Shown here piece after piece: positions 34,819 to 48,629 of a stretch of 64,000 nt of DNA. Both the position numbers and the translations under genes were made by a program. The notes under the pieces were generated by a model. The model worked only from the letters and a program-made list of their open reading frames with translations, had not been told where the DNA came from and did no database searches. Position 1 is the stretch's first letter, and each line of letters starts with the position of its first letter. Origin of the DNA: Sacculina carcini (Eukaryota > Arthropoda > Thecostraca > Sacculinidae); NCBI GenBank assembly GCA_916048095.2, contig OU696578.1:1484798-1548797 (forward strand), given 5' to 3'.

Positions 34819-37043
34819 CACACATATTAGCAGCTATGGGTAACAAAACACGCACTGGTTATAAAACACGTGGACTAACGGCATTCAAATGGTCGATACA
34901 TAACAATAAGCTACATCAACATCAATATCATCAACATATATTTGTCGAGCACTCATATCAACACACTACACACTACACATACTACACAAAACGCGCTTTT
35001 AAAACTTTCCCGGTTAATAAATAACTCGCGTAATAGAATCAGGTAACAATGCCAAAGCGAAAGTTCATTTTGAAACATCACAAGTTTGTAAGTACACCGA
35101 GGAACTTGGAATTCAACTTAAAAGAACAGCCCGCAACCCAAATACTCATTTTGTGATCATAAACGAATTAGTAAATAATACAGTTATCGGCCGGAATGTC
35201 AAATGACAATGTTATTTCAAAAAGAAAGCTAGCACTGATACACAGCACGTACACCAAAACTAACAAGCCATACATAGTAATTGTAAAACAAGATAAAACA
35301 ACCAAACAACATTAGAAATACTTGAAACAAAAAAGTACAGTACAGACGTGAACTAGACCAACTAAAACACAACACAATTCCCACCGGTATAACGTGGGCG
35401 AAACGTCGCTACCACGATGTTTGCACTTTCTTGCGCCTGACTGATGCCAAACGGCATGGCGTCGTGTTCTACAGAATTCTAGTCAAAGTTTGTCTTAATA
35501 ACCACACCCGATAGAAAGAACCATTTGAATTTGTATAGTATAATTAGCACAAACAACTGCCGTCAATGAAGCATTTCAAACTGAATATTCGTATGCTAAA
35601 AAATATAGAGATTAATCATAAATTAATTTATGTCTGAAACGCGTACCAAAAGAGACAATGTGTTTGTCTATATTTCTGCTTCCCACCGACGTATACGAGA
35701 TTTACCAGTATATTTGCACGTGCCTTTCACATTCCTAACCAACGTTCGTCAGCTTTTAAATTAATTTGCAATTATTATTAGTCAAAATAAAATAACATAT
35801 AGCACAATTTAAAATTACATTAGATTACATTTTTTCCGTCTACGAGAATATATTTACATTTTACATATGGGTTATCAAATAAGTGAGAATTGAGGACATT
35901 CACGTATATCAATATATACGTAGCATGCATATAAATGGAGATATATGGAATTTTTTGAATGTGGTTTTAATCTTGTGGATTTTTTTGGTGAAATAATTTC
36001 AAAACTTTGAAAACTTGTGAATCAGCAGCAAACCAATTCAAACATTTTCGCACAATCTGCGTGAGCCACTTGGGCACAATGAATCTGACATTAATGTGAA
36101 TGATAATGTATTTGAGTTGCGATATGTAGAAAAAAAGAGTCAAGGCAAGCCGATAAAAAACGACAAAATAAGCCGACAAATATGCAGATTATACCGATGA
36201 AAGATATAACATCTTCAACAAAATACAACAAAAACTACCAAATTCTGTCCAAATTATTATACATTGAAAATGCCCATGTATAGATCGTCTAGAAAAATCT
36301 CGAAAAAAGTCTAACATACACACACACACACACGACCGATTTCAACCAATTAAAATCGTCTAACAAAGACTGATATCCTAAATGAAACCCGCTCCACAAA
36401 AAGCAATCAAAAAGCAGACACACACACACACACACAAAGTCAAGGTATTCGAATAATGAAACAACGCAAACGCATGACGATGTGAAAACCATGCCAGTTT
36501 TGTGATGCGAAACAAAGCAAAGACACGTTTTCCAAGTACAACTGGCCATGAAAACACACACACACAGAGACAGACACGGATGAAAGGGAGTATACCGAGC
36601 TGAATTTCATTAGTTATTCACACGAAACTGAGACCAGGTGATTCAATAGAACACACCTATAACAGCATTTCTGTGTATGTGTGTTTTTGTATATGTGTTA
36701 ATATGTGTATGTATGTGTGTTAGTGTGTGCATTTGTTGTGTGTGTGTATTAATGAACTGAGTAATTAGTGATATATAAAAGGGCACAGCCATAGCTTCAT
36801 CACACACCTGTACCAGGAAATATTCGACAGCATAGCTGAACTACACTATTTCAGTCATGAATACAGCCAACGCCAAACATTGTCAACATTTTCCAAGGAA
36901 AAACAAACAAACAAACAAACAACAGGAATTGAATATTTGCATCCCGACAAGGCGTAAGATTGCAAATTTCTACATATAGTCAGATACGTCGAGGAAATGT
37001 TGGAAACCACTGTTGAAAGGAAAGGTTGTGTGTGGATGGCAGG
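34819..37043. other. Intergenic region between R3HCC1L (3' side) and MEIOC (5' side)
   Basis: AT-rich DNA with scattered short CA tracts and an (ACAA)n run at 36,903-36,921. No coding potential was recognised. The MEIOC promoter should lie in its left part. Confidence 0.6.
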
Positions 37044-37479
37044 TTAGATCTTGCCCTCCCAAGCAGCCTGCCTTCTTTGGTTCGTCTCCCTCTTCTTGTC
37101 TGAAAACACAGACACACAGATACAGAGCCGGAGAGAAAACAGAGCGTTTGAATTTGTCCGTGAGCAAAATTCAACCGCCCAATTAAAATATAACTGGACA
37201 TTTTGTATTTTTATCATTTATGTTGATACTCAAGTTAGATAAAGTAGTACTCAAGTTAGATAAAATAAACTGTATTTGTGTGTGTGTGTGTGTGTTTGTG
37301 TGCGCTTGATTTTGTACGCCTGCATGTGTGTGTGTGTGTGTGTGTATGTATGTGAGTGTGTGTGTATGTGTATATATACATGTGTGTGTATGTATGTGCG
37401 TGTGTGTATGTATGTGTTGTGTGTTTGTGTGTGTGTGTGCGTATGTGAGTGTGTATGCGCGCGTGTGTGTATGTATGCG

Positions 37480-37520
<41 letters not shown>

Positions 37521-37932
37521 CTTCTTTGTGTGTGTGTGTGTGTGTGTGTGTGTCTAACACTGACATAATGTATGTATGTGTGTGTGTGTGTGTATTATCT
37601 TACTTTGTAAATACGAAACATATATTTGAATATGCACATGTGATTGTACATGATTGTATGTGATATGTTAAATGTTTATATCAGCCCAATTGAGACATGA
37701 TGTGTGTATTGCGCTTTACAAATGACATTGCTGACATTACAATGATCAGCTGGTACACACACACACACACACATACATACATTATTATTATTATTATTAT
37801 TAATTAAAGGCAAGTACAATGTGTGTGTGTGTGTGCGCATGTATGTGAGTGTGTGTGTGTGTATGTATGTGTTGTGTATGTGCGTGTGTGTGTATCAGTG
37901 TATTTCTCTCTCTGTGTGTGTCAGTGTGTATT

Positions 37933-37983
<51 letters not shown>

Positions 37984-40191
37984 GTGAGTGTGTGTGTGTG
38001 TGTCTGTTTGAGAGTGTTTTAAGCAACCTCTGGCGCGTCGAAGTTGATTTTGTTCTGAAAGTCTTTGTTGCGCCGATGTGGTCGCACGAACACCGAGAGC
38101 CGCCGCTACCATACGCCGCGCCTGCGCCGTACACGTCTCAGGTCGCTGCTTGTACGGCCGCGCCACTTCGTCAAGACTGGCGCCACATTGCGCCACTTTC
38201 TGCCGCGAGAGGGCGCTGGCGTCGCACAACCGCCGACAACGCACTGTGGTAGAACGCAACTGCAAAGCCCTTTCAGCTGGTACAAACATACATACATTAT
38301 CATTATTATTAATTAAAGACAAGTATAATGTGTTTGTGTGCGGGTCGGAGTGGTTATGTGTGTATGTGTGTGTCAGTCAGTATGTCACACACATACACAG
38401 ATTTAAACACTGACACACAAACACATTAACACACTGACACAAACACATTAACACACTGACACACCTACACACATGAACACACACTGGCACACATTAACAC
38501 ACGGACACACAAACACATTAATACACCTACACACACTGACACACAAATACATTAACACACACTGACACATACAAAAACACTGACACACAAACACACATGA
38601 ACACACACTGACACAAACACATAAACACACACTGACACACACACTGACACATACACACATTAATACACTGACACACACACATAAACACATTAATACACAC
38701 TGACACACACAAACACATTGACACATACACACATAAAAACACACTCACACACACACACAAACACATACTGACACACACACAAACACACTGACACACACAC
38801 ATTAACACACACTGACACGCATAAACACACTGACACACAAATACATTAATACACACTGACACACACAAACACACTGACACACACAAACACATTAACACAC
38901 TGACACAAACATATTAAAACACTGACACACACACATTAACACACTGACACACACACATTAACACACTGACACAAACACATAAACACACTGACACACACAC
39001 ATAAACACACACTGACACACCTACACACACTGACACACACACATAAACACACTGACACACACACACACACATGTACAATAAAGCAATTTACTTTACTGAC
39101 TTACATGTCGGGGTGTAGTGTGCATAAACACACTGACAAACAAACACACATGAATACACACAAACACATTAACACACTGACACAAACATATTAAAACACT
39201 GACACACACACATTAACACACTGACACACACACATTAACACACTGACACAAACACATAAACACACTGACACACACACATAAACACACACTGACACACCTA
39301 CACACACTGACACACACACATAAACACACTGACACACACACACACACATGTACAATAAAGCAATTTACTTTACTGACTTACATGTCGGGGTGTAGTGTGC
39401 ATAAACACACTGACAAACAAACACACATGAATACACACAAACACATTAACACACTGACACAAACATATTAACACACTGACACAAACATATTAACACACTG
39501 ACACACACATATTAACACACACTGACACGCATAAACACACTGACACGCATAAACACACTGACACTCACACACACACACACAACACACACTGACACATAAA
39601 TACACTGACACACACACACATGTACAATAAAGCAATTTACTTTACTTACTTACATGTCGGAGTGTAGTGTGCATAAACACACTGACACACAAACACACAT
39701 GAATACACACAAACACATTAGTACACTGACACAAACATATTAACACACTGACACAAACATATTAAAACACTGACACACACACATGTCGGAGTGTAGTGTG
39801 CACTGACCATGCGAGGCCGACGGAAAGACAAGCAGTGCGTGTGTGTCGTCCACCCAGCGTACGTGACGATGATACAAGACCCCCACTGCCCCCGCCCCAC
39901 TGCCACCAACCCCACCGGCAGTAGTCGCAGTCTCGTTGAACAGCCAGCCGAAAATGGCGCACAGATCTTCGGTGGTGTAAGAGGCGGGAAAACCGGACGC
40001 TTCAAGAACATGACGGGCAGCTGCTGGTTTACTGCTGCTGTTGTCCGCCCAGATGTCGCTGTCGTCGTCGCCGTCGCTGTGGTTATATAAGGGCGGGGAG
40101 GTGTTGCTGTTGCGCCATTGATCATACGCAGGCACGGGTGATGCACCAGCAGTAGTAACGATCTCGTGTGACTGCTAGTGTGTACATGTCA

Positions 40192-40222
<31 letters not shown>

Positions 40223-40636
40223 CATAGAAATTTAAGTATTTTTATTTTATTTTGCTCGGATGGTTTAAACCAACACACACACACACACATAAAGATATAA
40301 CATATGAAACCACTGAAAACCTCCAAATCACCCATTGTAGATGGCTTAAATCTATATCTACATACACACATTGTCTTCTGAAAAAATGCATAGAAATATA
40401 CACACACACACACAAACACACACACATGTATAGAAATATATACACAAACACACACATGCATAGAAATATACACACACACGTAATAACACACACACACACA
40501 CACACAAACAGATAGATAAATAAACAGATATATACACAAAAACTAACGCATATATACGTACACATACAGACACACACACAAACGGATACACGATCCACTG
40601 TCTAACCTCGACACAAACGAAGATTTGTTTGTATGT

Positions 40637-40691
<55 letters not shown>

Positions 40692-42116
40692 AGTGTGTGT
40701 ATATGTATGTATATACACATACTTTACCAATTATTTTCCATAATTGTATATTGAGTACAACCAAGCTTGTATATAAATTAATTTGAACATTTTTTGGAAA
40801 CTATTGCGTTGATATCCAAGAAATGTTCCCTAATAAATATATAGCCAAAAAAAGATTAAATGTGTGTTAATATAGACACACAAAAAAACTACGAAATATT
40901 GGCATTTTTAAGTGGCCTCATATAAGATGACCGATAGATATTGGGTAAATGCACAAGACTGAGAGAGAGAGAGAGTATGGGAGCAACTCACCGAGCATTT
41001 GCCGAGTTGAGATTGCTGCAGCCTCTGTTCCCACTCCTCTACCTCGTCGGCCCAGTTAAACGATTCTACCAGCGTGTTCCATCCACTCTTCACCTCGTGC
41101 ACATCATCGGCATTGGACACAGGCGCCACCTGGTGAGCGGTGGTGGAACTAGACTGCTGAGGGGCAATGTCCCGTGAAGTTGTTACAGACACGTGTTCGG
41201 CGGCGGTATTAGTTATGTGTTCGCTGTTGGGAACATTAGCAGAAGCGTCTGTGGTAGTTATAACGCTGGAGCAAGAAGAAGACAGCGTCACGACAGACGC
41301 AATGACAGCATGTTCATTGGAGCGGCTCATGTACATTGTCTGATCTTGACGTTGAGGATCTTGTTGAAGTTGTTGTTCGTCAAGCGGTGTAATCCAGCCA
41401 GATTGATGATCGAGTTTCGGTTGAGGCTCATCTTGATCATGTTGATATTGCTGTTGATATTGTTGTTGATATTGGTGTTCAAGAGCGAGATCGGCCAGCC
41501 GGAATCTCTCCATTAGAACGGTGGGAGATTCGGGAGATTCGGGAGGCTCATCCACGGCGCCGGCGTCGATGACCGTCGAACAAGACACATCTGGTGTGGC
41601 GGCTGAAACAGCTGCAACACTGCACGACTGCGGGATGTCCGAGAAACAAACGCCACTGGACCGAGCTGTTATTACTGAGTCCTCTGCTTCGGCAACAGTG
41701 TGAGATATGATGTCAGCTGATGGCTTTGTTCTGCTAGGCGAGCGCACGCCGTTGCGCAAGAAATCGCCATTGCACACAGCTCTGGTGTGGCTGCGACCCG
41801 GAGACCGTTGAGCCGACGGTGGGACGCCGCTTTCAGGACGTCGTGAACGGCGGCGACGTCTGTTGCTGCGCTGTGTGGGCGGAGTGAGGTTGTGAGACGA
41901 TGACGCGGCGGAAGAAAGAGGAGGACGCGTGTCCGAGCAAGAGGAAAGAGCCGGGGAGAAGGGACGATGACGACGCACGGGCGGCACGTAGAGTGCCAGC
42001 GAGGGACGTTGAGATGGCCGCCGAGCGCACTGAGAACTCGATACTGGCGGTGTAGCGTACATTTGCTGACCGGTTCGTCTAGCTGTATCGTTACTGTAAA
42101 CTCCTAGAGTGGACAT
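37044..42116 (-). CDS. R3HCC1L: R3HCC1L-like protein, complete four-exon gene
   Basis: Coding exons are 42116-40992, 40171-39808, 38276-38028 and 37099-37044. All are AG/GT and in phase, giving 597 residues. The N-terminal [15 protein letters not shown] resembles the exon-junction-complex-binding motif of R3HCC1L and SMG6. The middle is Ser/Thr/Pro-rich with a (YQQQ)n stretch. Exon 2 has [14 protein letters not shown] and [13 protein letters not shown], the RRM-like C-terminal core of the family. Exon 3 has [20 protein letters not shown], and the last exon gives [14 protein letters not shown]. Conserved order and ends make the identification firm. R3HCC1L proteins associate with the exon junction complex; their precise role is poorly known. 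Exon 1 has an acceptor at 42125-42126 eight bases before the ATG, so a non-coding first exon lies upstream. Same strand as MEIOC, about 2.2 kb away. Confidence 0.87.
37277..37600 (+). repeat. GT-rich array in R3HCC1L intron 3
   Basis: About 320 bp of TGTGTG with GTATGTATGTG interruptions; reads CA in the transcript. Confidence 0.9.
37937..37981. repeat. (TA)n tract in R3HCC1L intron 3
   Basis: A pure run of about 22 TA units flanked by GT tracts. Confidence 0.9.
38385..39805 (+). repeat. CACTGACACA satellite with larger 270-280-bp units, R3HCC1L intron 2
   Basis: Short units such as ACACTGACACAAACACATTA fill the intron. From 39,071 a larger unit is tandemly repeated, starting at 39071, 39348 and 39620. 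It contains ATGTACAATAAAGCAATTTA and ACATGTCGGGGTGTAGTGTG. The latter is also the first 25 bases of the intron next to exon 2 (39,781-39,805). Confidence 0.88.
40195..40222 (+). repeat. (CA)n near the R3HCC1L exon 2 acceptor
   Basis: The sense strand reads (TG)n about 20 bases upstream of the acceptor at 40172. Confidence 0.85.
40650..40700 (+). repeat. (GT)n tract in R3HCC1L intron 1
   Basis: Pure GT run of about 40 bases with flanking GTAT repeats. Confidence 0.85.
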
Positions 42117-42124
42117 ATCTACAC

Positions 42125-42126
42125 CT

Positions 42127-42159
<33 letters not shown>

Positions 42160-45100
42160 TCCACATAAATACGAGTGAGATGTAACAGAAGTAATGGCTG
42201 ACTGGGTGAACGCAACGCGAGTATAAACAGCTGAGCAAAAGTTATGACAAAGCCGTTATTGTAGCATGTGTTGGTATAGCTGCCGTTGTAGATACATACT
42301 TTCCGTACCGTCCCGGTGCTTTGTAGCGATCTATCCGTTGATGTTTATTACGCTTATGCCAATGTGTGTGAATGCTCAAGTATGAGGTACGTACGTTTGT
42401 AATTTAATCTATTTTATAGGGGACATGAAGTCCTACTCATACATAATTATATACAAATGGTATATAATTATGATCGTTGTGATATGGTCGTTGTATAACT
42501 GGTCTGCTCAATGTATATTTATGTTCGTCTTAACGTTGGTTTGTTACATAACATTCTCTATTAATTTGAAGTGTTTTGGTGTCATTCCAGATGTTATCTT
42601 CATTCTTGATGAAAATACAAGCTCAGGAATAAGGTAATAATATAATAAGGTAATAATAAGGTAATAATATCAGGAATAAGCGTGACATGACAGAGCGGTG
42701 TATGAGTTGGGTGAAGTAGTCGAGACGGCTGGGTTCAAGCTCACGGGCGATAAGAAACATGACAATTAGTTTCATTTGAGTTAAAAGCCTCACGAAAGGC
42801 AGACCAAGATCAATGTATGATATATGTATGTATATGTGTATATAAATATAATGTGAAATGTCTTGTGTCCCAGTTGAGGGCGAGTATGTGAATTGATAAG
42901 TGTAATTAAAGGTACATATCTATACAAATAGATGTGTGCATAAACCGGTTATTCGAGTGCCAACATAAGGCACTGTTGTGTGTTTACAAGAAAATACAAA
43001 TAGCATCAGAGAGTGCCGTTGTAAAGGCCAAGCTCTCGTCTCTGATCTGATCTGATCAAATAAGGAACATCAAATCGGATAGCAGTTGACGAGAGGGAAA
43101 GTAAAAAGCGGAAAATCAAGTTGGATGTAAAGTATGCACAGGAATGGCATGGACTGCGCAGAAAGAATTAAGCTTCCGTAACATTTTAAACCTTTGAAAA
43201 AATTTAGCTTGGAATCAGCAGAGTTAAGCTGGAGCTCCAATCATTGACTATTCCTTTAAATGCCAGCTCTATCACTTCAGGCAGATAATTTAAATTTCTG
43301 GACGGATAACCTAGTATTGGTGGTATATCAGGCACAACTCGCAGCGAATTGTCCTCTGCCAACATTCTTCAAATCTCTAATCGATCTGGGGGCTGCATTG
43401 AATAGTCGAACTCCATTCTTACTAAAACTGTAGTGAATCAATGTCTATATAACACCTACATAATATTCAGAATTGAAAATATCACATTATGTGTAAAAGT
43501 CCTGATTGGTCGTGTGTAAAAGTCCTGATTGGTCGTGTATAAACTAACAAGGCCAATCAATATGTTTACACACAAGCACTAAGTCAATGACAAGTTTACA
43601 ATGAAATTACCTCAAAACAATGCACAGCACAAAGCCCCCGTACTGAGGGGTAACAATGCAGAGTTTTAATCAGTTTTTCAATCTTGTTAAACTAAGGTTA
43701 CCACAAGCGCACAAACATAAGAACGCACCCAAACATCACAACTGACAAACAATACGCACGCACAAACGAATGACGCAAATAAACAGCCGCCAATAATACG
43801 CATTTGAGACGCACTTGACAGGAGTTTCGAACTCAAATAACCCTGGCTCAAAATTCATTATCAAAATGAATTCATGAATAAATGAATGTATTTTGCGAAC
43901 GATTTTGCGTGATCACTGTTCTTGAAATATGTTTGCAAAGTGTGTATAGTTTCATAAGACCATGATAGATCGAAATATAAGCACTAAAGACATTTGTGCT
44001 CAATTTCAATTGGTGTGTAGGTTTTCATGTATTTTAGTGATATTGTGTAAATGTGTGGCATTATATTTTTTTCCTGAAAAGCTCAGGCATTTTCCTATGT
44101 GACAGTGCTGGTCGCTGACAGTTTCAGTCGCAAATCAGGTGGTATTTAGATCAGGTTTTTCCTTGCATATTGTATTTCCAGTTTTTATATTAATTAATTG
44201 GCTGAAGGTCTAAATAATGCAAGGTATGACTTAAATGTGCGCGCCGTTTACCTTACGCGCTGGTCTCATCAGACTTGTGCACCAGGACGATATTCCAGAT
44301 ACCAGACGAGATTCAGTCACCACCAAAAACATTTGACGCCGAGAGGGGGCGATCAACTAAGCGATGCGAGTGGGCAACTTTGCTCTCCCTGTTTTCTTAT
44401 ATGCCAGTGCTTAACGGTAATATTCATGTGTGTATAACAAACATTGTGACATAACATTGTGGTCCGATGCGGCCTGCACATAAAATCACCATCAAGTCAA
44501 ACATGACCGAACCATATGAGGCAAGTTACTAAGTACAGAATTACCAGCGAATTTTTAGCGGCAGCCAAGTGTGTATGTCTCTATTTCGCCGGACGATGGC
44601 GGTACGGCTCTATATTTGTATTATGTTCTGTTATATACTGTGTATACGTGTGTTGCGTGTGTGCATTATATATGACATTTTACGAGCAAACTGATTGCTA
44701 CGTATTGCCACATGATTTATTTGTGCGTTTTCTTATCAGCTGTTCAGTTTTTAGTCAGTTTTATATCATGATGTGCACTACCAAACATGGAGTCGCGCAG
44801 GTACTAGGGTTGGATCGTATTGACCAGAGTCATCACAGTGGTCGGGCTCTGTCTAACCCACAATGCACGGTTTATTCGAATTGTGAATTCGATGTTCAAG
44901 AAAGCATCGCTTAACAATCATCGTCGAAGATTTATTGATCACGAAACAACAGTGATATATTGAACAAAGTCAATGGTGAAGGCTGCAGGTCCCCCTTTCC
45001 CCGAGGGAAAGTATTATCCGCTCATAGACGGGGGTATCATAGCCGCCACGCTACTCATTGTCGCCTGCTTTTCAAATACTGCACTAAACACAGTGCATGA

Positions 45101-45328
45101 AGCAATGATGGAGGATTGTACGTTGTATTTGGTCTTGTCGGTCTTCTTCAAGATATTGTTCGTCACAACTGAATGATGGTGTTGAGTTTGTCGTTGTTTG
45201 ATGTCAGCTCTAGTCTATGGTCTCTTCAAGTGTTGATCTCATCTGCTCTGGTTTCGTTCACATAAAACAGAGCATGTAATATTCTTGCTAGTGGACGTGT
45301 TTGCTAATACATCAGTTTTTCATGATGA
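42125..45328. other. Intergenic region upstream of R3HCC1L
   Basis: Starts with a (CA)n tract that reads TG before the R3HCC1L exon 1 acceptor. It also holds an AAGGTAATAAT repeat at 42,630-42,670 and a 24-bp tandem duplication (GTGTAAAAGTCCTGATTGGTC) at 43,492-43,540. A plus-strand ORF at 44973-45176 has one predicted membrane helix (GGIIAATLLIVACF) and a good ATG context, but no homologue was recognised. No gene is firmly supported. Confidence 0.5.
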
Positions 45329-46600
45329 TTAGCACATCCTCACTTCTACTGAGTCTGTCGGCAATGATGGTACTCCTGCCAATGTGTCATCTTCAGACAC
45401 ACAATGAGCCATGTTCATTCTTCTGTCCAAATTCTCCAATAATGATTCAAGTTGACGTTTCTTGTCTTTGATTGCACGATGCGGTGCCAGGTTGAACGGA
45501 AGATTGGTTTTTCCTTGCCCTATGTGATCTTTCAGTCTCCTGTCTTTATGTTGCGTCTGTATGATGCGCCTGCCATTCTGTTCTCTTTGCAACATGCCGC
45601 TTGTTGCAGCTCCATTAGCATAGATCTTCTTGTATTTGGGAGAAATATTTCTTGCAAGAGGTTGCTTGTTCAATCGTTCACGAGTGTTGGTCGGGTTTTC
45701 CTTATTGTAGAGTATCTGTTTCTCATTGGATTTGCCTTTGTATATTACCAACTGTCTGGGCAGTGGTGATTTATTTAAATTTGACGGTAAAACTCGTCCC
45801 TTGGTACCGTTTTTCTGCTCTGTCTGAGCTTTACAAGCGCTGCCTGTCAAATGTGGCTTCATAGCCTTCATTGGTGACTTAGTGTCAACTTTGTTTAAAG
45901 TACGCTTTTGACGGGCGATATCGAGTGGTATCGTATTTGGTTTCATCGGTAGGTCTTGGTTGGGTTGTTCCTGCTTGGAAGTTTCCTTGGTCGGGACGCA
46001 TTTGGCCCCGTTTCCCCTGTCTGCATTGTTTCTTGCAGGTACTGGTTTGTTGATTTTAGTGGCGGACCAGTGGCTCAGTTTCTTATTTGCCATTTCTGTG
46101 TCATGCGGCTTGATCAACTGATTTTCAGCACCGACCGTGTTATAGGACTTCTCAATAACATCATTCTGCTCGGTAGCTAAGGCGTTTACGTTGTTCTTTT
46201 TCAAGGTCGACGGTTTCATCGGTGTTGCATGATGGTGGACAGGCTTCTTGATGTTGATGTCGGACTTTACTGTTGACATTTTCTGGCGTTTGTTAGTTTG
46301 TGGCGTCTCCATGTCTGGAGATGTGTGGTTGTCCGGAGATGAGGTATCTTCATTGACGAAGCCTGTTTCCCCGTTGTAAGTGTCAAGATGTTCTGGGATA
46401 TTTGAGCCTTGATCAGGACTCATAGGCACTGTGGAATGGAGGTGGGCTTCTCCACAGTTATTTTCGTCGGTCTTGTCTTGACTCAATCCGACGTGGCGAG
46501 CTATTTCGTCTAGCTTCTGCTCCATGCGCATTATCACGCCCTCCAGTCTCCATAAATGGAGACTTAGGACTTTGAAGTCGTTTTGCTGTGTCGTTTCCAT
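45329..46600 (-). CDS. Unrecognised intronless ORF, 423 residues, coiled-coil N-terminus
   Basis: A single open frame from ATG 46600 (context CCAATGG) with no simple sequence inside. Residues about 8-35 (VLSLHLWRLEGVIMRMEQKL and following) have heptad spacing and should form a coiled coil. Residues about 40-110 are acidic and Ser/Pro/Thr-rich. The remainder is strongly basic, rich in Lys/Asn/Thr/Pro with repeated KP and TPMKP-like motifs, and likely disordered. A second short helical segment (KKRQLESLLENLDRRMNM) lies near the C-terminus. No family was recognised. A nuclear or nucleic-acid/microtubule-binding role is only a guess from composition. The length and absence of repeats make chance unlikely. 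Confidence 0.55.
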   Translation of the reverse strand: METTQQNDFKVLSLHLWRLEGVIMRMEQKLDEIARHVGLSQDKTDENNCGEAHLHSTVPMSPDQGSNIPEHLDTYNGETGFVNEDTSSPDNHTSPDMETPQTNKRQKMSTVKSDINIKKPVHHHATPMKPSTLKKNNVNALATEQNDVIEKSYNTVGAENQLIKPHDTEMANKKLSHWSATKINKPVPARNNADRGNGAKCVPTKETSKQEQPNQDLPMKPNTIPLDIARQKRTLNKVDTKSPMKAMKPHLTGSACKAQTEQKNGTKGRVLPSNLNKSPLPRQLVIYKGKSNEKQILYNKENPTNTRERLNKQPLARNISPKYKKIYANGAATSGMLQREQNGRRIIQTQHKDRRLKDHIGQGKTNLPFNLAPHRAIKDKKRQLESLLENLDRRMNMAHCVSEDDTLAGVPSLPTDSVEVRMC

Positions 46601-47517
46601 TGGACTGTGATGTCACTGCGTTCTGCTCAGCTTCACAACTCAAAATCAGTGCGAACTCGGTTGAGTATCCAGTGAAAATGACTTCACAATTGAACCAAAC
46701 TCAAAATGGCCGAAATATGTAGTTTTCGCTTATTACTCGTGCGTAATTTAGATTGCATTCTCCCAGATTTTTTAATGTGCTATATTCTGAATTGTAAAGT
46801 TTTTGATGGTTGTTTATTCAGCCAACTTTTATTAAAAGCTCGTTTTTCATATTCGAATAATCATCCGTTTTAATTGTGAACAATCAACAAAACAGCCTCA
46901 GCGATATTTGGAAGACTGTATTTTGGTTTCAATTAAACACACATGCGTATTCTATGACACCATAGCATACAAACACACACACACATGTACACGCGGCTGA
47001 GTCGGTAAGACAACTCCATTTAACCGTATTCGTATTGCTGATTGCATGTGAAGACTTGCAATTGCAATTGAATTGCACCACGCCCGTGCAATCTGTCATT
47101 CAAGAGCACGCTCATACACACACGCAGCACCTTCACGGTCTAGGCTAAATGTGTAAGGATTCAAGAACATTAAAAACGCTAATTTATAAGAAAACGCTTA
47201 AATAACGCACAAAAACGTTTCTATATTTTTCATAGATTTTAGGTTAGGTTAGGTTTAGCGTTCTAATGTAATGTGCTGCCTTTGCAGGAGGCGAGGGACT
47301 GGAAGAAATTCGTTAAATCAAATTTTCAAAATGTTCTTGAATCCTTGCACATTTAGCGTCAACCCACCTTCACTCGCACTCTCGCAAAATAGTCATTCAT
47401 TCACATAACACCGAACATTACCAACCTATCACAAAGACTATGCACTAAGCATAGCCGTAGCCTCAACATATGTACTATACCGCAGCCGAAATATACAACA
47501 TATGTACTATGATATAT

Positions 47518-47655
47518 ATTTGCGATAATGCCTATAGCAACAAATTCTACGGAAAAAGTAATTTTTATTTTCTCCTTTTATGGGACCTCTTGGTTATGAG
47601 GAGTTGATGGAAACATTGAGGGGGGGCTTGAGCCCCCCTCTGGATCCGCCAGTGG
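47518..47655. mobile_element. MITE fragment, CAGTKGCGGATCC family
   Basis: Contains ggttatgaggagttgatgga, a gggggggcttgagcccccc palindrome and the end tctggatccgccagtgg, shared with 17125-17242 and 51500-51748. Confidence 0.65.
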
Positions 47656-47916
47656 TCCCAATCGAAATTGCGGACTCGAAGGGACCGAGAAAATATCGCC
47701 ACTGGAAGGTTTCCGCTATTTAGAGGTCGGCTATCGGAGGATGGAATCTGTATCTATCAAAGTGTATTTCTATATAAAATGGCGGTGTGCAGTTGAACTT
47801 GAGCATTTGGCTTGTTCAAGCCAACGCTTCACTTTTTCGTCTCGTTCGCGCAGAATTGCCGCAAATTTTTGCGTTTTGGCCGCATGCCAGCGAGTTTTCA
47901 GTATTCGTGGTGTACA

Positions 47917-47976
47917 CATTACATTACATTCAGACATTTATATCGCGCTATTCACCCGAAGGTCTCAAAAGCGCTC
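47917..47976 (+). repeat. Dispersed hairpin element, copy 4
   Basis: ACATTACATTACATT then GCGCTATT / AAAAGCGC (one mismatch), loop cacccgaaggtctc, then a (CA)n tail. Confidence 0.78.
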
Positions 47977-48629
47977 ACACACACACACAGAGAGAGAGAG
48001 AGACAAGCACATATACGCACAAACACAAACATACATTCCCGTTTACATACAAAAATAATAATAATAATAAAAAACACACAGCAGACAACACATTAAGGCA
48101 ACATAGCAGACATGCAAGGACATACACTCAGATTGACAATACAATAGACACACAACTACAAACAACAGAAATCAACATAACAGACACACAGAGACATGCA
48201 TTCAAACAAATAGACAGAGAACACAACAGACACGCAAACACAAATATCAGGACTCAGCACAACAACATACAATGGGAAAACATATCTACACAATAACGAC
48301 AATTACAGACACACATGAACACATACACATAGAAGACAGAATGAGGGAACAATCAAACACACACACACACACACACACATACACCCAGCAGAAACAATCG
48401 GAGTAACAAAGACAGAGGGGAATGACAATTTTAGTACCAAATTCTATCCAAACACATCGTCATCGGTAATTTCCAGATGTTGTTGTTTTTGACTTTAACG
48501 ATTCTGAGGTACAAAAATACACAGTGTAAATTGAAACAACAGACAATAGTTTGAACACATGCGATAGTTTGAACAAACTCCGTTTTGTGGGCTTGTTTTT
48601 TGGATGTAATAAATGTGAGTGTGATCAAC

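Larger units (their letters stand above)
46601..48629. other. Intergenic region with repeats between the orphan ORF and HEXD
   Basis: AT-rich DNA with a MITE at 47518-47655, hairpin element copy 4, (AATA)n near 48,057 and ACACAACAGACAC-type simple sequence to 48,390. No gene recognised. Confidence 0.6.

Noticed and set aside
44516-44914. Plus-strand 132-codon ORF
   Set aside because: Composition and frame are not convincing; no domain or partner exon recognised.
44973-45176. Small plus-strand ORF with a predicted membrane helix
   Set aside because: Only 67 codons, no homologue recognised and no supported downstream exon; noted in the intergenic entry only.
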